This document shows, one piece after another, positions 26,218-37,488 of a stretch of DNA of 64,000 bases. The notes under the pieces were generated by a model. That model worked only from the letters and a program-made list of their open reading frames with translations. It made no database searches and had not been told where the DNA came from. Made by a program: the position numbers and the translations under genes. Position 1 is the stretch's first letter. Each line of letters begins with the position of its first letter. The DNA lies in assembly GCA_916048095.2 (NCBI GenBank), contig OU696570.1:3061018-3125017 (forward strand), written 5' to 3'. The stretch is from Sacculina carcini (lineage: Eukaryota > Arthropoda > Thecostraca > Sacculinidae).

Positions 26218-29064
26218 ATGAGTGCGCTTTCTGGTTCCAAGATGTTAGTTGGCTGGGTAGTGAGCTTCATGCTTGTAATGACACTACCATGGAGCACTAC
26301 CTCAATTGACTGCCAAGGCAACTCAGTGTTGGCTAACTCCAATGGACACGGTTGTCCCTTTCCTAGAGATAGTATCATGAGAAACTACGACTGCGATGGT
26401 TCCTGCAATGAGTTGCAGACCATGATCAAGAACGATAAAACAGGGAAGGTGCAGCTCATCAGACTGAAAAACTTCACCAACATTGAGATGGATGACACTG
26501 ACCAACAGATTACTGGATCCTGCTTTCTATTCAAGAGATCTGGAAAGTCACCGGAGATGGATTCTGACATTTGCTCCGTTAATGGAATCACGGTCAAGCA
26601 GTGTCAGGCTAAGACTAAGCAACAGATAGAGAGGTTGAACTTTATCGTGTCTGAAGAGGAAATCTTCTATGTGACATCCATAACGATAAGGCCTTCCAAG
26701 ACTGTTAATCTGAAGCAATGCTGCTACTGGTCAAGAAATTGCCATTGTGACACTAGAAGATGTTCATCCAGGGATAAGCTGTGCCATCAGAAGTTCTCAC
26801 AAGACAGCCTTCTACCTCGCAGTGGCAATTGTACAATGAAGCGTAGGATGTGGTGCCCACTGCACGAAGTCATCGTGGAAGACAAGCTCATCTCAGCAGA
26901 ATGTGTGGGGTCTCTGACAGCAGTGGTTAGCAGAGAGGAGGAGAAAATCACCAATTACGAAAATGTCTGTGACTTGATTGGCACTACATGTTCGCCCCAG
27001 GGCATGCTGATAAGTAATCCTTTAAAGACAAACCTCCTAGTTGAGATGACAGATGTTGGCATGCATTACGATCTACTCCTCACTCCTGGAGGAAACACAA
27101 TTGACAGCAGTCTGATGGTGAGATCAGGGCTAAAGTCTTTTTCATTGAGAGTGGATATAAACGGGCAGTCATGTGAAAAGACATACACTTGTCCCAGACG
27201 GAAGATATGTGATATGATTTCCTGTTCTTTCTGTAGAGAAAAGATCTACAACTGGTCCTGTGCAACACAGATAGAGGTCCTAGTTGCCCTAATGACTGCT
27301 TGCATGAGCATCATTTGTGTGTGGATGCTTCTCATGATAACTTGTGCTTTAATCAAGCCTTTTAGGATCATCTACTCTATCCTGTTCAGATGCCTTAGGG
27401 GATCCATCTCCATCTTAATTAGGATGATGGTACGAAGAAGAGAATCTAAGAGAGTTGACACTTCTCCTCTACTGCCTAGGGTTGTGGACTCACCAAGAAA
27501 TACTGTCAGGACATCAAAAGATTTTGGACGCATCAATCTCAGCAGCATGAAATGGTTGACTAAGATGGCTTTGATCTCAGCTGTGGGAGCAATGATAACA
27601 GTAGAAGAGTTGACTAGCTGCTCTGATGGGATATGCACAACTTCTTCAGATGCAAGAATTGCAGTATCTCCTGTGTCACAAACATCGAGATTCATGTTAA
27701 GAGACAAGAACAGTGGCAGATCCGTCCTGAGTTTGGAGGTGATAACAAAACACTTAAGCTATGCCTGCGACAAGAAATTTTTGTATTACACAACCACTCC
27801 TAGTGTGAAGACAGAAGGACTCATCAGATGTGATAAGAATGGAAATGCTGAGTGCTACGATGGGCAATGCAACAAGGAGCTCTTCACCACTCCAGAAACA
27901 GGATTTGAATACAAGGATTGTGTATCTGCTGGGATGGGCTGGGGTCATGGATGTGGTTTGATTGAATCTGCTTGTGCATGGAGAAGAATGATAGTTACAT
28001 CCAAACCAGGGTCTATCCCTATAAAAGTGGAGAAGTGCTCCAGCTGGAACCTTAGAGTTGATCTTGAGGTTAGGATAACAGAAAACCAGACAATCAGAAT
28101 GTCCAAGGTGCAATTGCATCCAGGGGTTCCACTAAAGCTAAACCACATACAGCTAACCCTAACAACAGCTATAACTCCACAAATTCCGGTCACCAATGAT
28201 TGCATCTTGACTAAGGGGTTCGGTGACACGAAACAGCTAGCCATCGCACCATGTAATGATGTGGGTGAGTACTCACCAGGTAGAGTTGGAGTCATACAGT
28301 GTCCAAATATATACGCTCTCAGTAATCTAGCTGAATGTGAGGTTTCTCAGTCCGCAATGAAGTTGAGTGGAACTAAATATGTGAGAGGTGAAATAGATGG
28401 TGTGGATTTGCACGAAATAATGGACAAAAGATCAACTCCATTCAAAATTGGATCCACTTTTATCAGATCAATAAGAGGATCTCCAGTTATTACCATGAAA
28501 CAAAATACATTAATGGAGATTAGTATTGTGACAAACAAAGCTAGACTGTTAGTTAGCCCTTCTACTGCTACCTGCTCCGTGATGTCAGTTTCCATGGATG
28601 GCTGTTCTCAGTGTAGCCCTGGGGCTGACATAAGCATGGCCATTGTTACTTCAGACTCTGGAGAAGCAATATTGGAATGTCCAGGATTTCCTCCTGCAGT
28701 AACTTCGTTTAAGAGTGGCAAGGTTGATGTGGTTTTCACAATGCACTTCTCTGAGATGAAGGTTGGCTTAAACTGTAAACTCTTGTGTCCAATGAGCTCA
28801 ACTCCAGTTTATATTGAGGGAGTTCTCATTCAAGAAGTTATGCAGAGATCCCAGCTCGTAGAAACATCCATGACAGATAGCAAAAGACCAGGAGGTATAG
28901 GATGGTTCTCAACAGACTTCATCTCTACAATGTTCAGATCAATGATCCCAAGCTGGGTGCTCTGGATTATGTGCGCCCTTGTTGGAGTGTCTCTGCTTAA
29001 GGTGGTTGCTCCGATAGTGCTGACAATGTGGGGGCTATGGATACAAGGAAAGAAGGAGCACTAG
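26218..29064 (+). CDS. Gn/Gc precursor, copy 4
   Basis: Full-length, consensus protein. One silent change seen near 28430 (tca for tcc in KRSTPF). The frame is open upstream to 26047 through the A-tract because of its length, a by-product of poly(A) slippage. Confidence 0.85.
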   Translation: MSALSGSKMLVGWVVSFMLVMTLPWSTTSIDCQGNSVLANSNGHGCPFPRDSIMRNYDCDGSCNELQTMIKNDKTGKVQLIRLKNFTNIEMDDTDQQITGSCFLFKRSGKSPEMDSDICSVNGITVKQCQAKTKQQIERLNFIVSEEEIFYVTSITIRPSKTVNLKQCCYWSRNCHCDTRRCSSRDKLCHQKFSQDSLLPRSGNCTMKRRMWCPLHEVIVEDKLISAECVGSLTAVVSREEEKITNYENVCDLIGTTCSPQGMLISNPLKTNLLVEMTDVGMHYDLLLTPGGNTIDSSLMVRSGLKSFSLRVDINGQSCEKTYTCPRRKICDMISCSFCREKIYNWSCATQIEVLVALMTACMSIICVWMLLMITCALIKPFRIIYSILFRCLRGSISILIRMMVRRRESKRVDTSPLLPRVVDSPRNTVRTSKDFGRINLSSMKWLTKMALISAVGAMITVEELTSCSDGICTTSSDARIAVSPVSQTSRFMLRDKNSGRSVLSLEVITKHLSYACDKKFLYYTTTPSVKTEGLIRCDKNGNAECYDGQCNKELFTTPETGFEYKDCVSAGMGWGHGCGLIESACAWRRMIVTSKPGSIPIKVEKCSSWNLRVDLEVRITENQTIRMSKVQLHPGVPLKLNHIQLTLTTAITPQIPVTNDCILTKGFGDTKQLAIAPCNDVGEYSPGRVGVIQCPNIYALSNLAECEVSQSAMKLSGTKYVRGEIDGVDLHEIMDKRSTPFKIGSTFIRSIRGSPVITMKQNTLMEISIVTNKARLLVSPSTATCSVMSVSMDGCSQCSPGADISMAIVTSDSGEAILECPGFPPAVTSFKSGKVDVVFTMHFSEMKVGLNCKLLCPMSSTPVYIEGVLIQEVMQRSQLVETSMTDSKRPGGIGWFSTDFISTMFRSMIPSWVLWIMCALVGVSLLKVVAPIVLTMWGLWIQGKKEH

Positions 29065-29789
29065 TCAGGACTTTGACAAAATGCAAAGACTTTAGTTGGT
29101 TATACATTAAACATCCAAATGTGGCTGGGTCTTTGTGTAGTGGAGCATGGCTGCACGCGCTTCCGGTGGCCAGCCTGGGCCTTCTTCTGCCAGACGATGT
29201 GGTGCGTGTAGGCGTGGCGTTGCGTATCGGCTCGCCCGTCCAACAACCCCACAGATGCCGATGCGGTGCCATGTCGGACAAATGGGGGCATCATGCGTTG
29301 TCATGTCAACAAAGCGCGGGACGAATTACAAGGCACACGGCGCTCAACGACACTGTGTATCGCGGTTTGGCGGCAGCTGGGATCGGCGCGGTGCTGGAAC
29401 CACGAGGCCTGGACAGAGGAGACGGACGCCGCCCGGACGGGATAACCGTATACCCTTTCACGAGCGGCAAAAGCCTTGTCTGGGACGCCACCTGCTCAAA
29501 CACGTTCAGCACCACACACACGCTGAACTGCGCCATCAACGCCGGCGCAGCAGCCCTAGCAGCAGAACAACGCAAGCGCCAGCGATACGCATCGCTGACG
29601 GACCGGTACCACTTCGTGCCAGTAGCGGTGGAGACCAGCGGTGCTCTGGGACCAGCATGCGAGACACTGTGCAAGCACATCGGTCGAAAGATCACAGAGC
29701 GCACAGGCGAGAAGCGTGAAACTGCCTGGCTAATTCAGCGAGTTAGTCTGGCCATCATGCGCGGCAACGCTGCCTGTGTCTTGTTGTGA
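29028..29789 (+). CDS. retroelement C-terminal ORF, copy 4
   Basis: Thr for Pro in GRITRHTALND (aattacaagg instead of aattccaagg), a variant shared with copies 6, 7 and 9 but not 5 or 8. Intact. Confidence 0.7.
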   Translation: MGAMDTRKEGALVRTLTKCKDFSWLYIKHPNVAGSLCSGAWLHALPVASLGLLLPDDVVRVGVALRIGSPVQQPHRCRCGAMSDKWGHHALSCQQSAGRITRHTALNDTVYRGLAAAGIGAVLEPRGLDRGDGRRPDGITVYPFTSGKSLVWDATCSNTFSTTHTLNCAINAGAAALAAEQRKRQRYASLTDRYHFVPVAVETSGALGPACETLCKHIGRKITERTGEKRETAWLIQRVSLAIMRGNAACVLL

Positions 29790-29978
29790 TAGTTTTTACG
29801 TAATATGAACAATACATATGCACACAAAAAAAAAAGAAGAAAAAAAAAAGTGTCAGTCTGCACACCCACTGAGACACACTGTGTTGGCTGCTTGGCAGTC
29901 ACCGCGTACGAGAGCTCCCTCGGGGGGCACTGCACAGGCACAACACTTGATTCTAATCTTAGAATCTCAGCTCCGAAC

Positions 29979-32825
29979 ATGAGTGCGCTTTCTGGTTCCA
30001 AGATGTTAGTTGGCTGGGTAGTGAGCTTCATGCTTGTAATGACACTACCATGGAGCACTACCTCAATTGACTGCCAAGGCAACTCAGTGTTGGCTAACTC
30101 CAATGGACACGGTTGTCCCTTTCCTAGAGATAGTATCATGAGAAACTACGACTGCGATGGTTCCTGCAATGAGTTGCAGACCATGATCAAGAACGATAAA
30201 ACAGGGAAGGTGCAGCTCATCAGACTGAAAAACTTCACCAACATTGAGATGGATGACACTGACCAACAGATTACTGGATCCTGCTTTCTATTCAAGAGAT
30301 CTGGAAAGTCACCGGAGATGGATTCTGACATTTGCTCCGTTAATGGAATCACGGTCAAGCAGTGTCAGGCTAAGACTAAGCAACAGATAGAGAGGTTGAA
30401 CTTTATCGTGTCTGAAGAGGAAATCTTCTATGTGACATCCATAACGATAAGGCCTTCCAAGACTGTTAATCTGAAGCAATGCTGCTACTGGTCAAGAAAT
30501 TGCCATTGTGACACTAGAAGATGTTCATCCAGGGATAAGCTGTGCCATCAGAAGTTCTCACAAGACAGCCTTCTACCTCGCAGTGGCAATTGTACAATGA
30601 AGCGTAGGATGTGGTGCCCACTGCACGAAGTCATCGTGGAAGACAAGCTCATCTCAGCAGAATGTGTGGGGTCTCTGACAGCAGTGGTTAGCAGAGAGGA
30701 GGAGAAAATCACCAATTACGAAAATGTCTGTGACTTGATTGGCACTACATGTTCGCCCCAGGGCATGCTGATAAGTAATCCTTTAAAGACAAACCTCCTA
30801 GTTGAGATGACAGATGTTGGCATGCATTACGATCTACTCCTCACTCCTGGAGGAAACACAATTGACAGCAGTCTGATGGTGAGATCAGGGCTAAAGTCTT
30901 TTTCATTGAGAGTGGATATAAACGGGCAGTCATGTGAAAAGACATACACTTGTCCCAGACGGAAGATATGTGATATGATTTCCTGTTCTTTCTGTAGAGA
31001 AAAGATCTACAACTGGTCCTGTGCAACACAGATAGAGGTCCTAGTTGCCCTAATGACTGCTTGCATGAGCATCATTTGTGTGTGGATGCTTCTCATGATA
31101 ACTTGTGCTTTAATCAAGCCTTTTAGGATCATCTACTCTATCCTGTTCAGATGCCTTAGGGGATCCATCTCCATCTTAATTAGGATGATGGTACGAAGAA
31201 GAGAATCTAAGAGAGTTGACACTTCTCCTCTACTGCCTAGGGTTGTGGACTCACCAAGAAATACTGTCAGGACATCAAAAGATTTTGGACGCATCAATCT
31301 CAGCAGCATGAAATGGTTGACTAAGATGGCTTTGATCTCAGCTGTGGGAGCAATGATAACAGTAGAAGAGTTGACTAGCTGCTCTGATGGGATATGCACA
31401 ACTTCTTCAGATGCAAGAATTGCAGTATCTCCTGTGTCACAAACATCGAGATTCATGTTAAGAGACAAGAACAGTGGCAGATCCGTCCTGAGTTTGGAGG
31501 TGATAACAAAACACTTGAGCTATGCCTGCGACAAGAAATTTTTGTATTACACAACCACTCCTAGTGTGAAGACAGAAGGACTCATCAGATGTGATAAGAA
31601 TGGAAATGCTGAGTGCTACGATGGGCAATGCAACAAGGAGCTCTTCACCACTCCAGAAACAGGATTTGAATACAAGGATTGTGTATCTGCTGGGATGGGC
31701 TGGGGTCATGGATGTGGTTTGATTGAATCTGCTTGTGCATGGAGAAGAATGATAGTTACATCCAAACCAGGGTCTATCCCTATAAAAGTGGAGAAGTGCT
31801 CCAGCTGGAACCTTAGAGTTGATCTTGAGGTTAGGATAACAGAAAACCAGACAATCAGAATGTCCAAGGTGCAATTGCATCCAGGGGTTCCACTAAAGCT
31901 AAACCACATACAGCTAACCCTAACAACAGCTATAACTCCACAAATTCCGGTCACCAATGATTGCATCTTGACTAAGGGGTTCGGTGACACGAAACAGCTA
32001 GCCATCGCACCATGTAATGATGTGGGTGAGTACTCACCAGGTAGAGTTGGAGTCATACAGTGTCCAAATATATACGCTCTCAGTAATCTAGCTGAATGTG
32101 AGGTTTCTCAGTCCGCAATGAAGTTGAGTGGAACTAAATATGTGAGAGGTGAAATAGATGGTGTGGATTTGCACGAAATAATGGACAAAAGATCCACTCC
32201 ATTCAAAATTGGATCCACTTTTATCAGATCAATAAGAGGATCTCCAGTTATTACCATGAAACAAAATACATTAATGGAGATTAGTATTGTGACAAACAAA
32301 GCTAGACTGTTAGTTAGCCCTTCTACTGCTACCTGCTCCGTGATGTCAGTTTCCATGGATGGCTGTTCTCAGTGTAGCCCTGGGGCTGACATAAGCATGG
32401 CCATTGTTACTTCAGACTCTGGAGAAGCAATATTGGAATGTCCAGGATTTCCTCCTGCAGTAACTTCGTTTAAGAGTGGCAAGGTTGATGTGGTTTTCAC
32501 AATGCACTTCTCTGAGATGAAGGTTGGCTTAAACTGTAAACTCTTGTGTCCAATGAGCTCAACTCCAGTTTATATTGAGGGAGTTCTCATTCAAGAAGTT
32601 ATGCAGAGATCCCAGCTCGTAGAAACATCCATGACAGATAGCAAAAGACCAGGAGGTATAGGATGGTTCTCAACAGACTTCATCTCTACAATGTTCAGAT
32701 CAATGATCCCAAGCTGGGTGCTCTGGATTATGTGCGCCCTTGTTGGAGTGTCTCTGCTTAAGGTGGTTGCTCCGATAGTGCTGACAATGTGGGGGCTATG
32801 GATACAAGGAAAGAAGGAGCACTAG
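29979..32825 (+). CDS. Gn/Gc precursor, copy 5
   Basis: Full-length, consensus protein, with one silent change near 31517 (cacttgagc for cacttaagc). The gag piece before it has a private C for G change (gagagctccctcgg). Confidence 0.85.
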   Translation: MSALSGSKMLVGWVVSFMLVMTLPWSTTSIDCQGNSVLANSNGHGCPFPRDSIMRNYDCDGSCNELQTMIKNDKTGKVQLIRLKNFTNIEMDDTDQQITGSCFLFKRSGKSPEMDSDICSVNGITVKQCQAKTKQQIERLNFIVSEEEIFYVTSITIRPSKTVNLKQCCYWSRNCHCDTRRCSSRDKLCHQKFSQDSLLPRSGNCTMKRRMWCPLHEVIVEDKLISAECVGSLTAVVSREEEKITNYENVCDLIGTTCSPQGMLISNPLKTNLLVEMTDVGMHYDLLLTPGGNTIDSSLMVRSGLKSFSLRVDINGQSCEKTYTCPRRKICDMISCSFCREKIYNWSCATQIEVLVALMTACMSIICVWMLLMITCALIKPFRIIYSILFRCLRGSISILIRMMVRRRESKRVDTSPLLPRVVDSPRNTVRTSKDFGRINLSSMKWLTKMALISAVGAMITVEELTSCSDGICTTSSDARIAVSPVSQTSRFMLRDKNSGRSVLSLEVITKHLSYACDKKFLYYTTTPSVKTEGLIRCDKNGNAECYDGQCNKELFTTPETGFEYKDCVSAGMGWGHGCGLIESACAWRRMIVTSKPGSIPIKVEKCSSWNLRVDLEVRITENQTIRMSKVQLHPGVPLKLNHIQLTLTTAITPQIPVTNDCILTKGFGDTKQLAIAPCNDVGEYSPGRVGVIQCPNIYALSNLAECEVSQSAMKLSGTKYVRGEIDGVDLHEIMDKRSTPFKIGSTFIRSIRGSPVITMKQNTLMEISIVTNKARLLVSPSTATCSVMSVSMDGCSQCSPGADISMAIVTSDSGEAILECPGFPPAVTSFKSGKVDVVFTMHFSEMKVGLNCKLLCPMSSTPVYIEGVLIQEVMQRSQLVETSMTDSKRPGGIGWFSTDFISTMFRSMIPSWVLWIMCALVGVSLLKVVAPIVLTMWGLWIQGKKEH

Positions 32826-33550
32826 TCAGGACTTTGACAAAATGCAAAGACTTTAGTTGGTTATACATTAAACATCCAAATGTGGCTGGGTCTTTGTGTA
32901 GTGGAGCATGGCTGCACGCGCTTCCGGTGGCCAGCCTGGGCCTTCTTCTGCCAGACGATGTGGTGCGTGTAGGCGTGGCGTTGCGTATCGGCTCGCCCGT
33001 CCAACAACCCCACAGATGCCGATGCGGTGCCATGTCGGACAAATGGGGGCATCATGCGTTGTCATGTCAACAAAGCGCGGGACGAATTCCAAGGCACACG
33101 GCGCTCAACGACACTGTGTATCGCGGTTTGGCGGCAGCTGGGATCGGCGCGGTGCTGGAACCACGAGGCCTGGACAGAGGAGACGGACGCCGCCCGGACG
33201 GGATAACCGTATACCCTTTCACGAGCGGCAAAAGCCTTGTCTGGGACGTCACCTGCTCAAACACGTTCAGCACCACACACACGCTGAACTGCGCCATCAA
33301 CGCCGGCGCAGCAGCCCTAGCAGCAGAACAACGCAAGCGCCAGCGATACGCATCGCTGACGGACCGGTACCACTTCGTGCCAGTAGCGGTGGAGACCAGC
33401 GGTGCTCTGGGACCAGCATGCGAGACACTGTGCAAGCACATCGGTCGAAAGATCACAGAGCGCACAGGCGAGAAGCGTGAAACTGCCTGGCTAATTCAGC
33501 GAGTTAGTCTGGCCATCATGCGCGGCAACGCTGCCTGTGTCTTGTTGTGA
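32789..33550 (+). CDS. retroelement C-terminal ORF, copy 5
   Basis: Private Val for Ala in LVWDVTC; Pro form of the GRIPRH variant. Intact. Confidence 0.7.
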   Translation: MGAMDTRKEGALVRTLTKCKDFSWLYIKHPNVAGSLCSGAWLHALPVASLGLLLPDDVVRVGVALRIGSPVQQPHRCRCGAMSDKWGHHALSCQQSAGRIPRHTALNDTVYRGLAAAGIGAVLEPRGLDRGDGRRPDGITVYPFTSGKSLVWDVTCSNTFSTTHTLNCAINAGAAALAAEQRKRQRYASLTDRYHFVPVAVETSGALGPACETLCKHIGRKITERTGEKRETAWLIQRVSLAIMRGNAACVLL

Positions 33551-33735
33551 TAGTTTTTACGTAATATGAACAATACATATGCACACAAAAAAAAAGAAAA
33601 AAAAAAGTGTCAGTCTGCACACCCACTGAGACACACTGTGTTGGCTGCTTGGCAGTCACCGCGTACGAGAGCTGCCTCGGGGGGCACTGCACAGGCACAA
33701 CACTTGATTCTAATCTTAGAATCTCAGCTCCGAAC

Positions 33736-36582
33736 ATGAGTGCGCTTTCTGGTTCCAAGATGTTAGTTGGCTGGGTAGTGAGCTTCATGCTTGTAATGAC
33801 ACTACCATGGAGCACTACCTCAATTGACTGCCAAGGCAACTCAGTGTTGGCTAACTCCAATGGACACGGTTGTCCCTTTCCTAGAGATAGTATCATGAGA
33901 AACTACGACTGCGATGGTTCCTGCAATGAGTTGCAGACCATGATCAAGAACGATAAAACAGGGAAGGTGCAGCTCATCAGACTGAAAAACTTCACCAACA
34001 TTGAGATGGATGACACTGACCAACAGATTACTGGATCCTGCTTTCTATTCAAGAGATCTGGAAAGTCACCGGAGATGGATTCTGACATTTGCTCCGTTAA
34101 TGGAATCACGGTCAAGCAGTGTCAGGCTAAGACTAAGCAACAGATAGAGAGGTTGAACTTTATCGTGTCTGAAGAGGAAATCTTCTATGTGACATCCATA
34201 ACGATAAGGCCTTCCAAGACTGTTAATCTGAAGCAATGCTGCTACTGGTCAAGAAATTGCCATTGTGACACTAGAAGATGTTCATCCAGGGATAAGCTGT
34301 GCCATCAGAAGTTCTCACAAGACAGCCTTCTACCTCGCAGTGGCAATTGTACAATGAAGCGTAGGATGTGGTGCCCACTGCACGAAGTCATCGTGGAAGA
34401 CAAGCTCATCTCAGCAGAATGTGTGGGGTCTCTGACAGCAGTGGTTAGCAGAGAGGAGGAGAAAATCACCAATTACGAAAATGTCTGTGACTTGATTGGC
34501 ACTACATGTTCGCCCCAGGGCATGCTGATAAGTAATCCTTTAAAGACAAACCTCCTAGTTGAGATGACAGATGTTGGCATGCATTACGATCTACTCCTCA
34601 CTCCTGGAGGAAACACAATTGACAGCAGTCTGATGGTGAGATCAGGGCTAAAGTCTTTTTCATTGAGAGTGGATATAAACGGGCAGTCATGTGAAAAGAC
34701 ATACACTTGTCCCAGACGGAAGATATGTGATATGATTTCCTGTTCTTTCTGTAGAGAAAAGATCTACAACTGGTCCTGTGCAACACAGATAGAGGTCCTA
34801 GTTGCCCTAATGACTGCTTGCATGAGCATCATTTGTGTGTGGATGCTTCTCATGATAACTTGTGCTTTAATCAAGCCTTTTAGGATCATCTACTCTATCC
34901 TGTTCAGATGCCTTAGGGGATCCATCTCCATCTTAATTAGGATGATGGTACGAAGAAGAGAATCTAAGAGAGTTGACACTTCTCCTCTACTGCCTAGGGT
35001 TGTGGACTCACCAAGAAATACTGTCAGGACATCAAAAGATTTTGGACGCATCAATCTCAGCAGCATGAAATGGTTGACTAAGATGGCTTTGATCTCAGCT
35101 GTGGGAGCAATGATAACAGTAGAAGAGTTGACTAGCTGCTCTGATGGGATATGCACAACTTCTTCAGATGCAAGAATTGCAGTATCTCCTGTGTCACAAA
35201 CATCGAGATTCATGTTAAGAGACAAGAACAGTGGCAGATCCGTCCTGAGTTTGGAGGTGATAACAAAACACTTAAGCTATGCCTGCGACAAGAAATTTTT
35301 GTATTACACAACCACTCCTAGTGTGAAGACAGAAGGACTCATCAGATGTGATAAGAATGGAAATGCTGAGTGCTACGATGGGCAATGCAACAAGGAGCTC
35401 TTCACCACTCCAGAAACAGGATTTGAATACAAGGATTGTGTATCTGCTGGGATGGGCTGGGGTCATGGATGTGGTTTGATTGAATCTGCTTGTGCATGGA
35501 GAAGAATGATAGTTACATCCAAACCAGGGTCTATCCCTATAAAAGTGGAGAAGTGCTCCAGCTGGAACCTTAGAGTTGATCTTGAGGTTAGGATAACAGA
35601 AAACCAGACAATCAGAATGTCCAAGGTGCAATTGCATCCAGGGGTTCCACTAAAGCTAAACCACATACAGCTAACCCTAACAACAGCTATAACTCCACAA
35701 ATTCCGGTCACCAATGATTGCATCTTGACTAAGGGGTTCGGTGACACGAAACAGCTAGCCATCGCACCATGTAATGATGTGGGTGAGTACTCACCAGGTA
35801 GAGTTGGAGTCATACAGTGTCCAAATATATACGCTCTCAGTAATCTAGCTGAATGTGAGGTTTCTCAGTCCGCAATGAAGTTGAGTGGAACTAAATATGT
35901 GAGAGGTGAAATAGATGGTGTGGATTTGCACGAAATAATGGACAAAAGATCCACTCCATTCAAAATTGGATCCACTTTTATCAGATCAATAAGAGGATCT
36001 CCAGTTATTACCATGAAACAAAATACATTAATGGAGATTAGTATTGTGACAAACAAAGCTAGACTGTTAGTTAGCCCTTCTACTGCTACCTGCTCCGTGA
36101 TGTCAGTTTCCATGGATGGCTGTTCTCAGTGTAGCCCTGGGGCTGACATAAGCATGGCCATTGTTACTTCAGACTCTGGAGAAGCAATATTGGAATGTCC
36201 AGGATTTCCTCCTGCAGTAACTTCGTTTAAGAGTGGCAAGGTTGATGTGGTTTTCACAATGCACTTCTCTGAGATGAAGGTTGGCTTAAACTGTAAACTC
36301 TTGTGTCCAATGAGCTCAACTCCAGTTTATATTGAGGGAGTTCTCATTCAAGAAGTTATGCAGAGATCCCAGCTCGTAGAAACATCCATGACAGATAGCA
36401 AAAGACCAGGAGGTATAGGATGGTTCTCAACAGACTTCATCTCTACAATGTTCAGATCAATGATCCCAAGCTGGGTGCTCTGGATTATGTGCGCCCTTGT
36501 TGGAGTGTCTCTGCTTAAGGTGGTTGCTCCGATAGTGCTGACAATGTGGGGGCTATGGATACAAGGAAAGAAGGAGCACTAG
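33736..36582 (+). CDS. Gn/Gc precursor, copy 6
   Basis: Full-length, consensus protein. In this unit the frame is closed through the A-tract, so upstream extension reaches only 33607. Confidence 0.85.
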   Translation: MSALSGSKMLVGWVVSFMLVMTLPWSTTSIDCQGNSVLANSNGHGCPFPRDSIMRNYDCDGSCNELQTMIKNDKTGKVQLIRLKNFTNIEMDDTDQQITGSCFLFKRSGKSPEMDSDICSVNGITVKQCQAKTKQQIERLNFIVSEEEIFYVTSITIRPSKTVNLKQCCYWSRNCHCDTRRCSSRDKLCHQKFSQDSLLPRSGNCTMKRRMWCPLHEVIVEDKLISAECVGSLTAVVSREEEKITNYENVCDLIGTTCSPQGMLISNPLKTNLLVEMTDVGMHYDLLLTPGGNTIDSSLMVRSGLKSFSLRVDINGQSCEKTYTCPRRKICDMISCSFCREKIYNWSCATQIEVLVALMTACMSIICVWMLLMITCALIKPFRIIYSILFRCLRGSISILIRMMVRRRESKRVDTSPLLPRVVDSPRNTVRTSKDFGRINLSSMKWLTKMALISAVGAMITVEELTSCSDGICTTSSDARIAVSPVSQTSRFMLRDKNSGRSVLSLEVITKHLSYACDKKFLYYTTTPSVKTEGLIRCDKNGNAECYDGQCNKELFTTPETGFEYKDCVSAGMGWGHGCGLIESACAWRRMIVTSKPGSIPIKVEKCSSWNLRVDLEVRITENQTIRMSKVQLHPGVPLKLNHIQLTLTTAITPQIPVTNDCILTKGFGDTKQLAIAPCNDVGEYSPGRVGVIQCPNIYALSNLAECEVSQSAMKLSGTKYVRGEIDGVDLHEIMDKRSTPFKIGSTFIRSIRGSPVITMKQNTLMEISIVTNKARLLVSPSTATCSVMSVSMDGCSQCSPGADISMAIVTSDSGEAILECPGFPPAVTSFKSGKVDVVFTMHFSEMKVGLNCKLLCPMSSTPVYIEGVLIQEVMQRSQLVETSMTDSKRPGGIGWFSTDFISTMFRSMIPSWVLWIMCALVGVSLLKVVAPIVLTMWGLWIQGKKEH

Positions 36583-37307
36583 TCAGGACTTTGACAAAAT
36601 GCAAAGACTTTAGTTGGTTATACATTAAACATCCAAATGTGGCTGGGTCTTTGTGTAGTGGAGCATGGCTGCACGCGCATCCGGTGGCCAGCCTGGGCCT
36701 TCTTCTCCCAGACGATGTGGTGCGTGTAGGCGTGGCGTTGCGTATCGGCTCGCCCGTCCAACAACCCCACAGATGCCGATGCGGTGCCATGTCGGACAAA
36801 TGGGGGCATCATGCGTTGTCATGTCAACAAAGCGCGGGACGAATTACAAGGCACACGGCGCTCAACGACACTGTGTATCGCGGTTTGGCGGCAGCTGGGA
36901 TCGGCGCGGTGCTGGAACCACGAGGCCTGGACAGAGGAGACGGACGCCGCCCGGACGGGATAACCGTATACCCTTTCACGAGCGGCAAAAGCCTTGTCTG
37001 GGACGCCACCTGCTCAAACACGTTCAGCACCACACACACGCTGAACTGCGCCATCAACGCCGGCGCAGCAGCCCTAGCAGCAGAACAACGCAAGCGCCAG
37101 CGATACGCATCGCTGACGGACCGGTACCACTTCGTGCCAGTAGCGGTGGAGACCAGCGGTGCTCTGGGACCAGCATGCGAGACACTGTGCAAGCACATCG
37201 GTCGAAAGATCACAGAGCGCACAGGCGAGAAGCGTGAAACTGCCTGGCTAATTCAGCGAGTTAGTCTGGCCATCATGCGCGGCAACGCTGCCTGTGTCTT
37301 GTTGTGA
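36546..37307 (+). CDS. retroelement C-terminal ORF, copy 6
   Basis: Carries the GRITRH variant, a private His for Leu in LHAHPVAS, and ctcccagac for ctgccagac near 36710 (silent in this frame), shared with copies 7 and 9. Intact. Confidence 0.7.
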   Translation: MGAMDTRKEGALVRTLTKCKDFSWLYIKHPNVAGSLCSGAWLHAHPVASLGLLLPDDVVRVGVALRIGSPVQQPHRCRCGAMSDKWGHHALSCQQSAGRITRHTALNDTVYRGLAAAGIGAVLEPRGLDRGDGRRPDGITVYPFTSGKSLVWDATCSNTFSTTHTLNCAINAGAAALAAEQRKRQRYASLTDRYHFVPVAVETSGALGPACETLCKHIGRKITERTGEKRETAWLIQRVSLAIMRGNAACVLL

Positions 37308-37488
37308 TAGTTTTTACGTAATATGAACAATACATATGCACACAAAGAAAAAAAAAAAAATGTCAGTCTGCACACCCACTGAGACACACTGTGTTGGCTG
37401 CTTGGCAGTCACCGCGTACGAGAGCTGCCTCGGGGGGCACTGCACAGGCACAACACTTGATTCTAATCTTAGAATCTCAGCTCCGAAC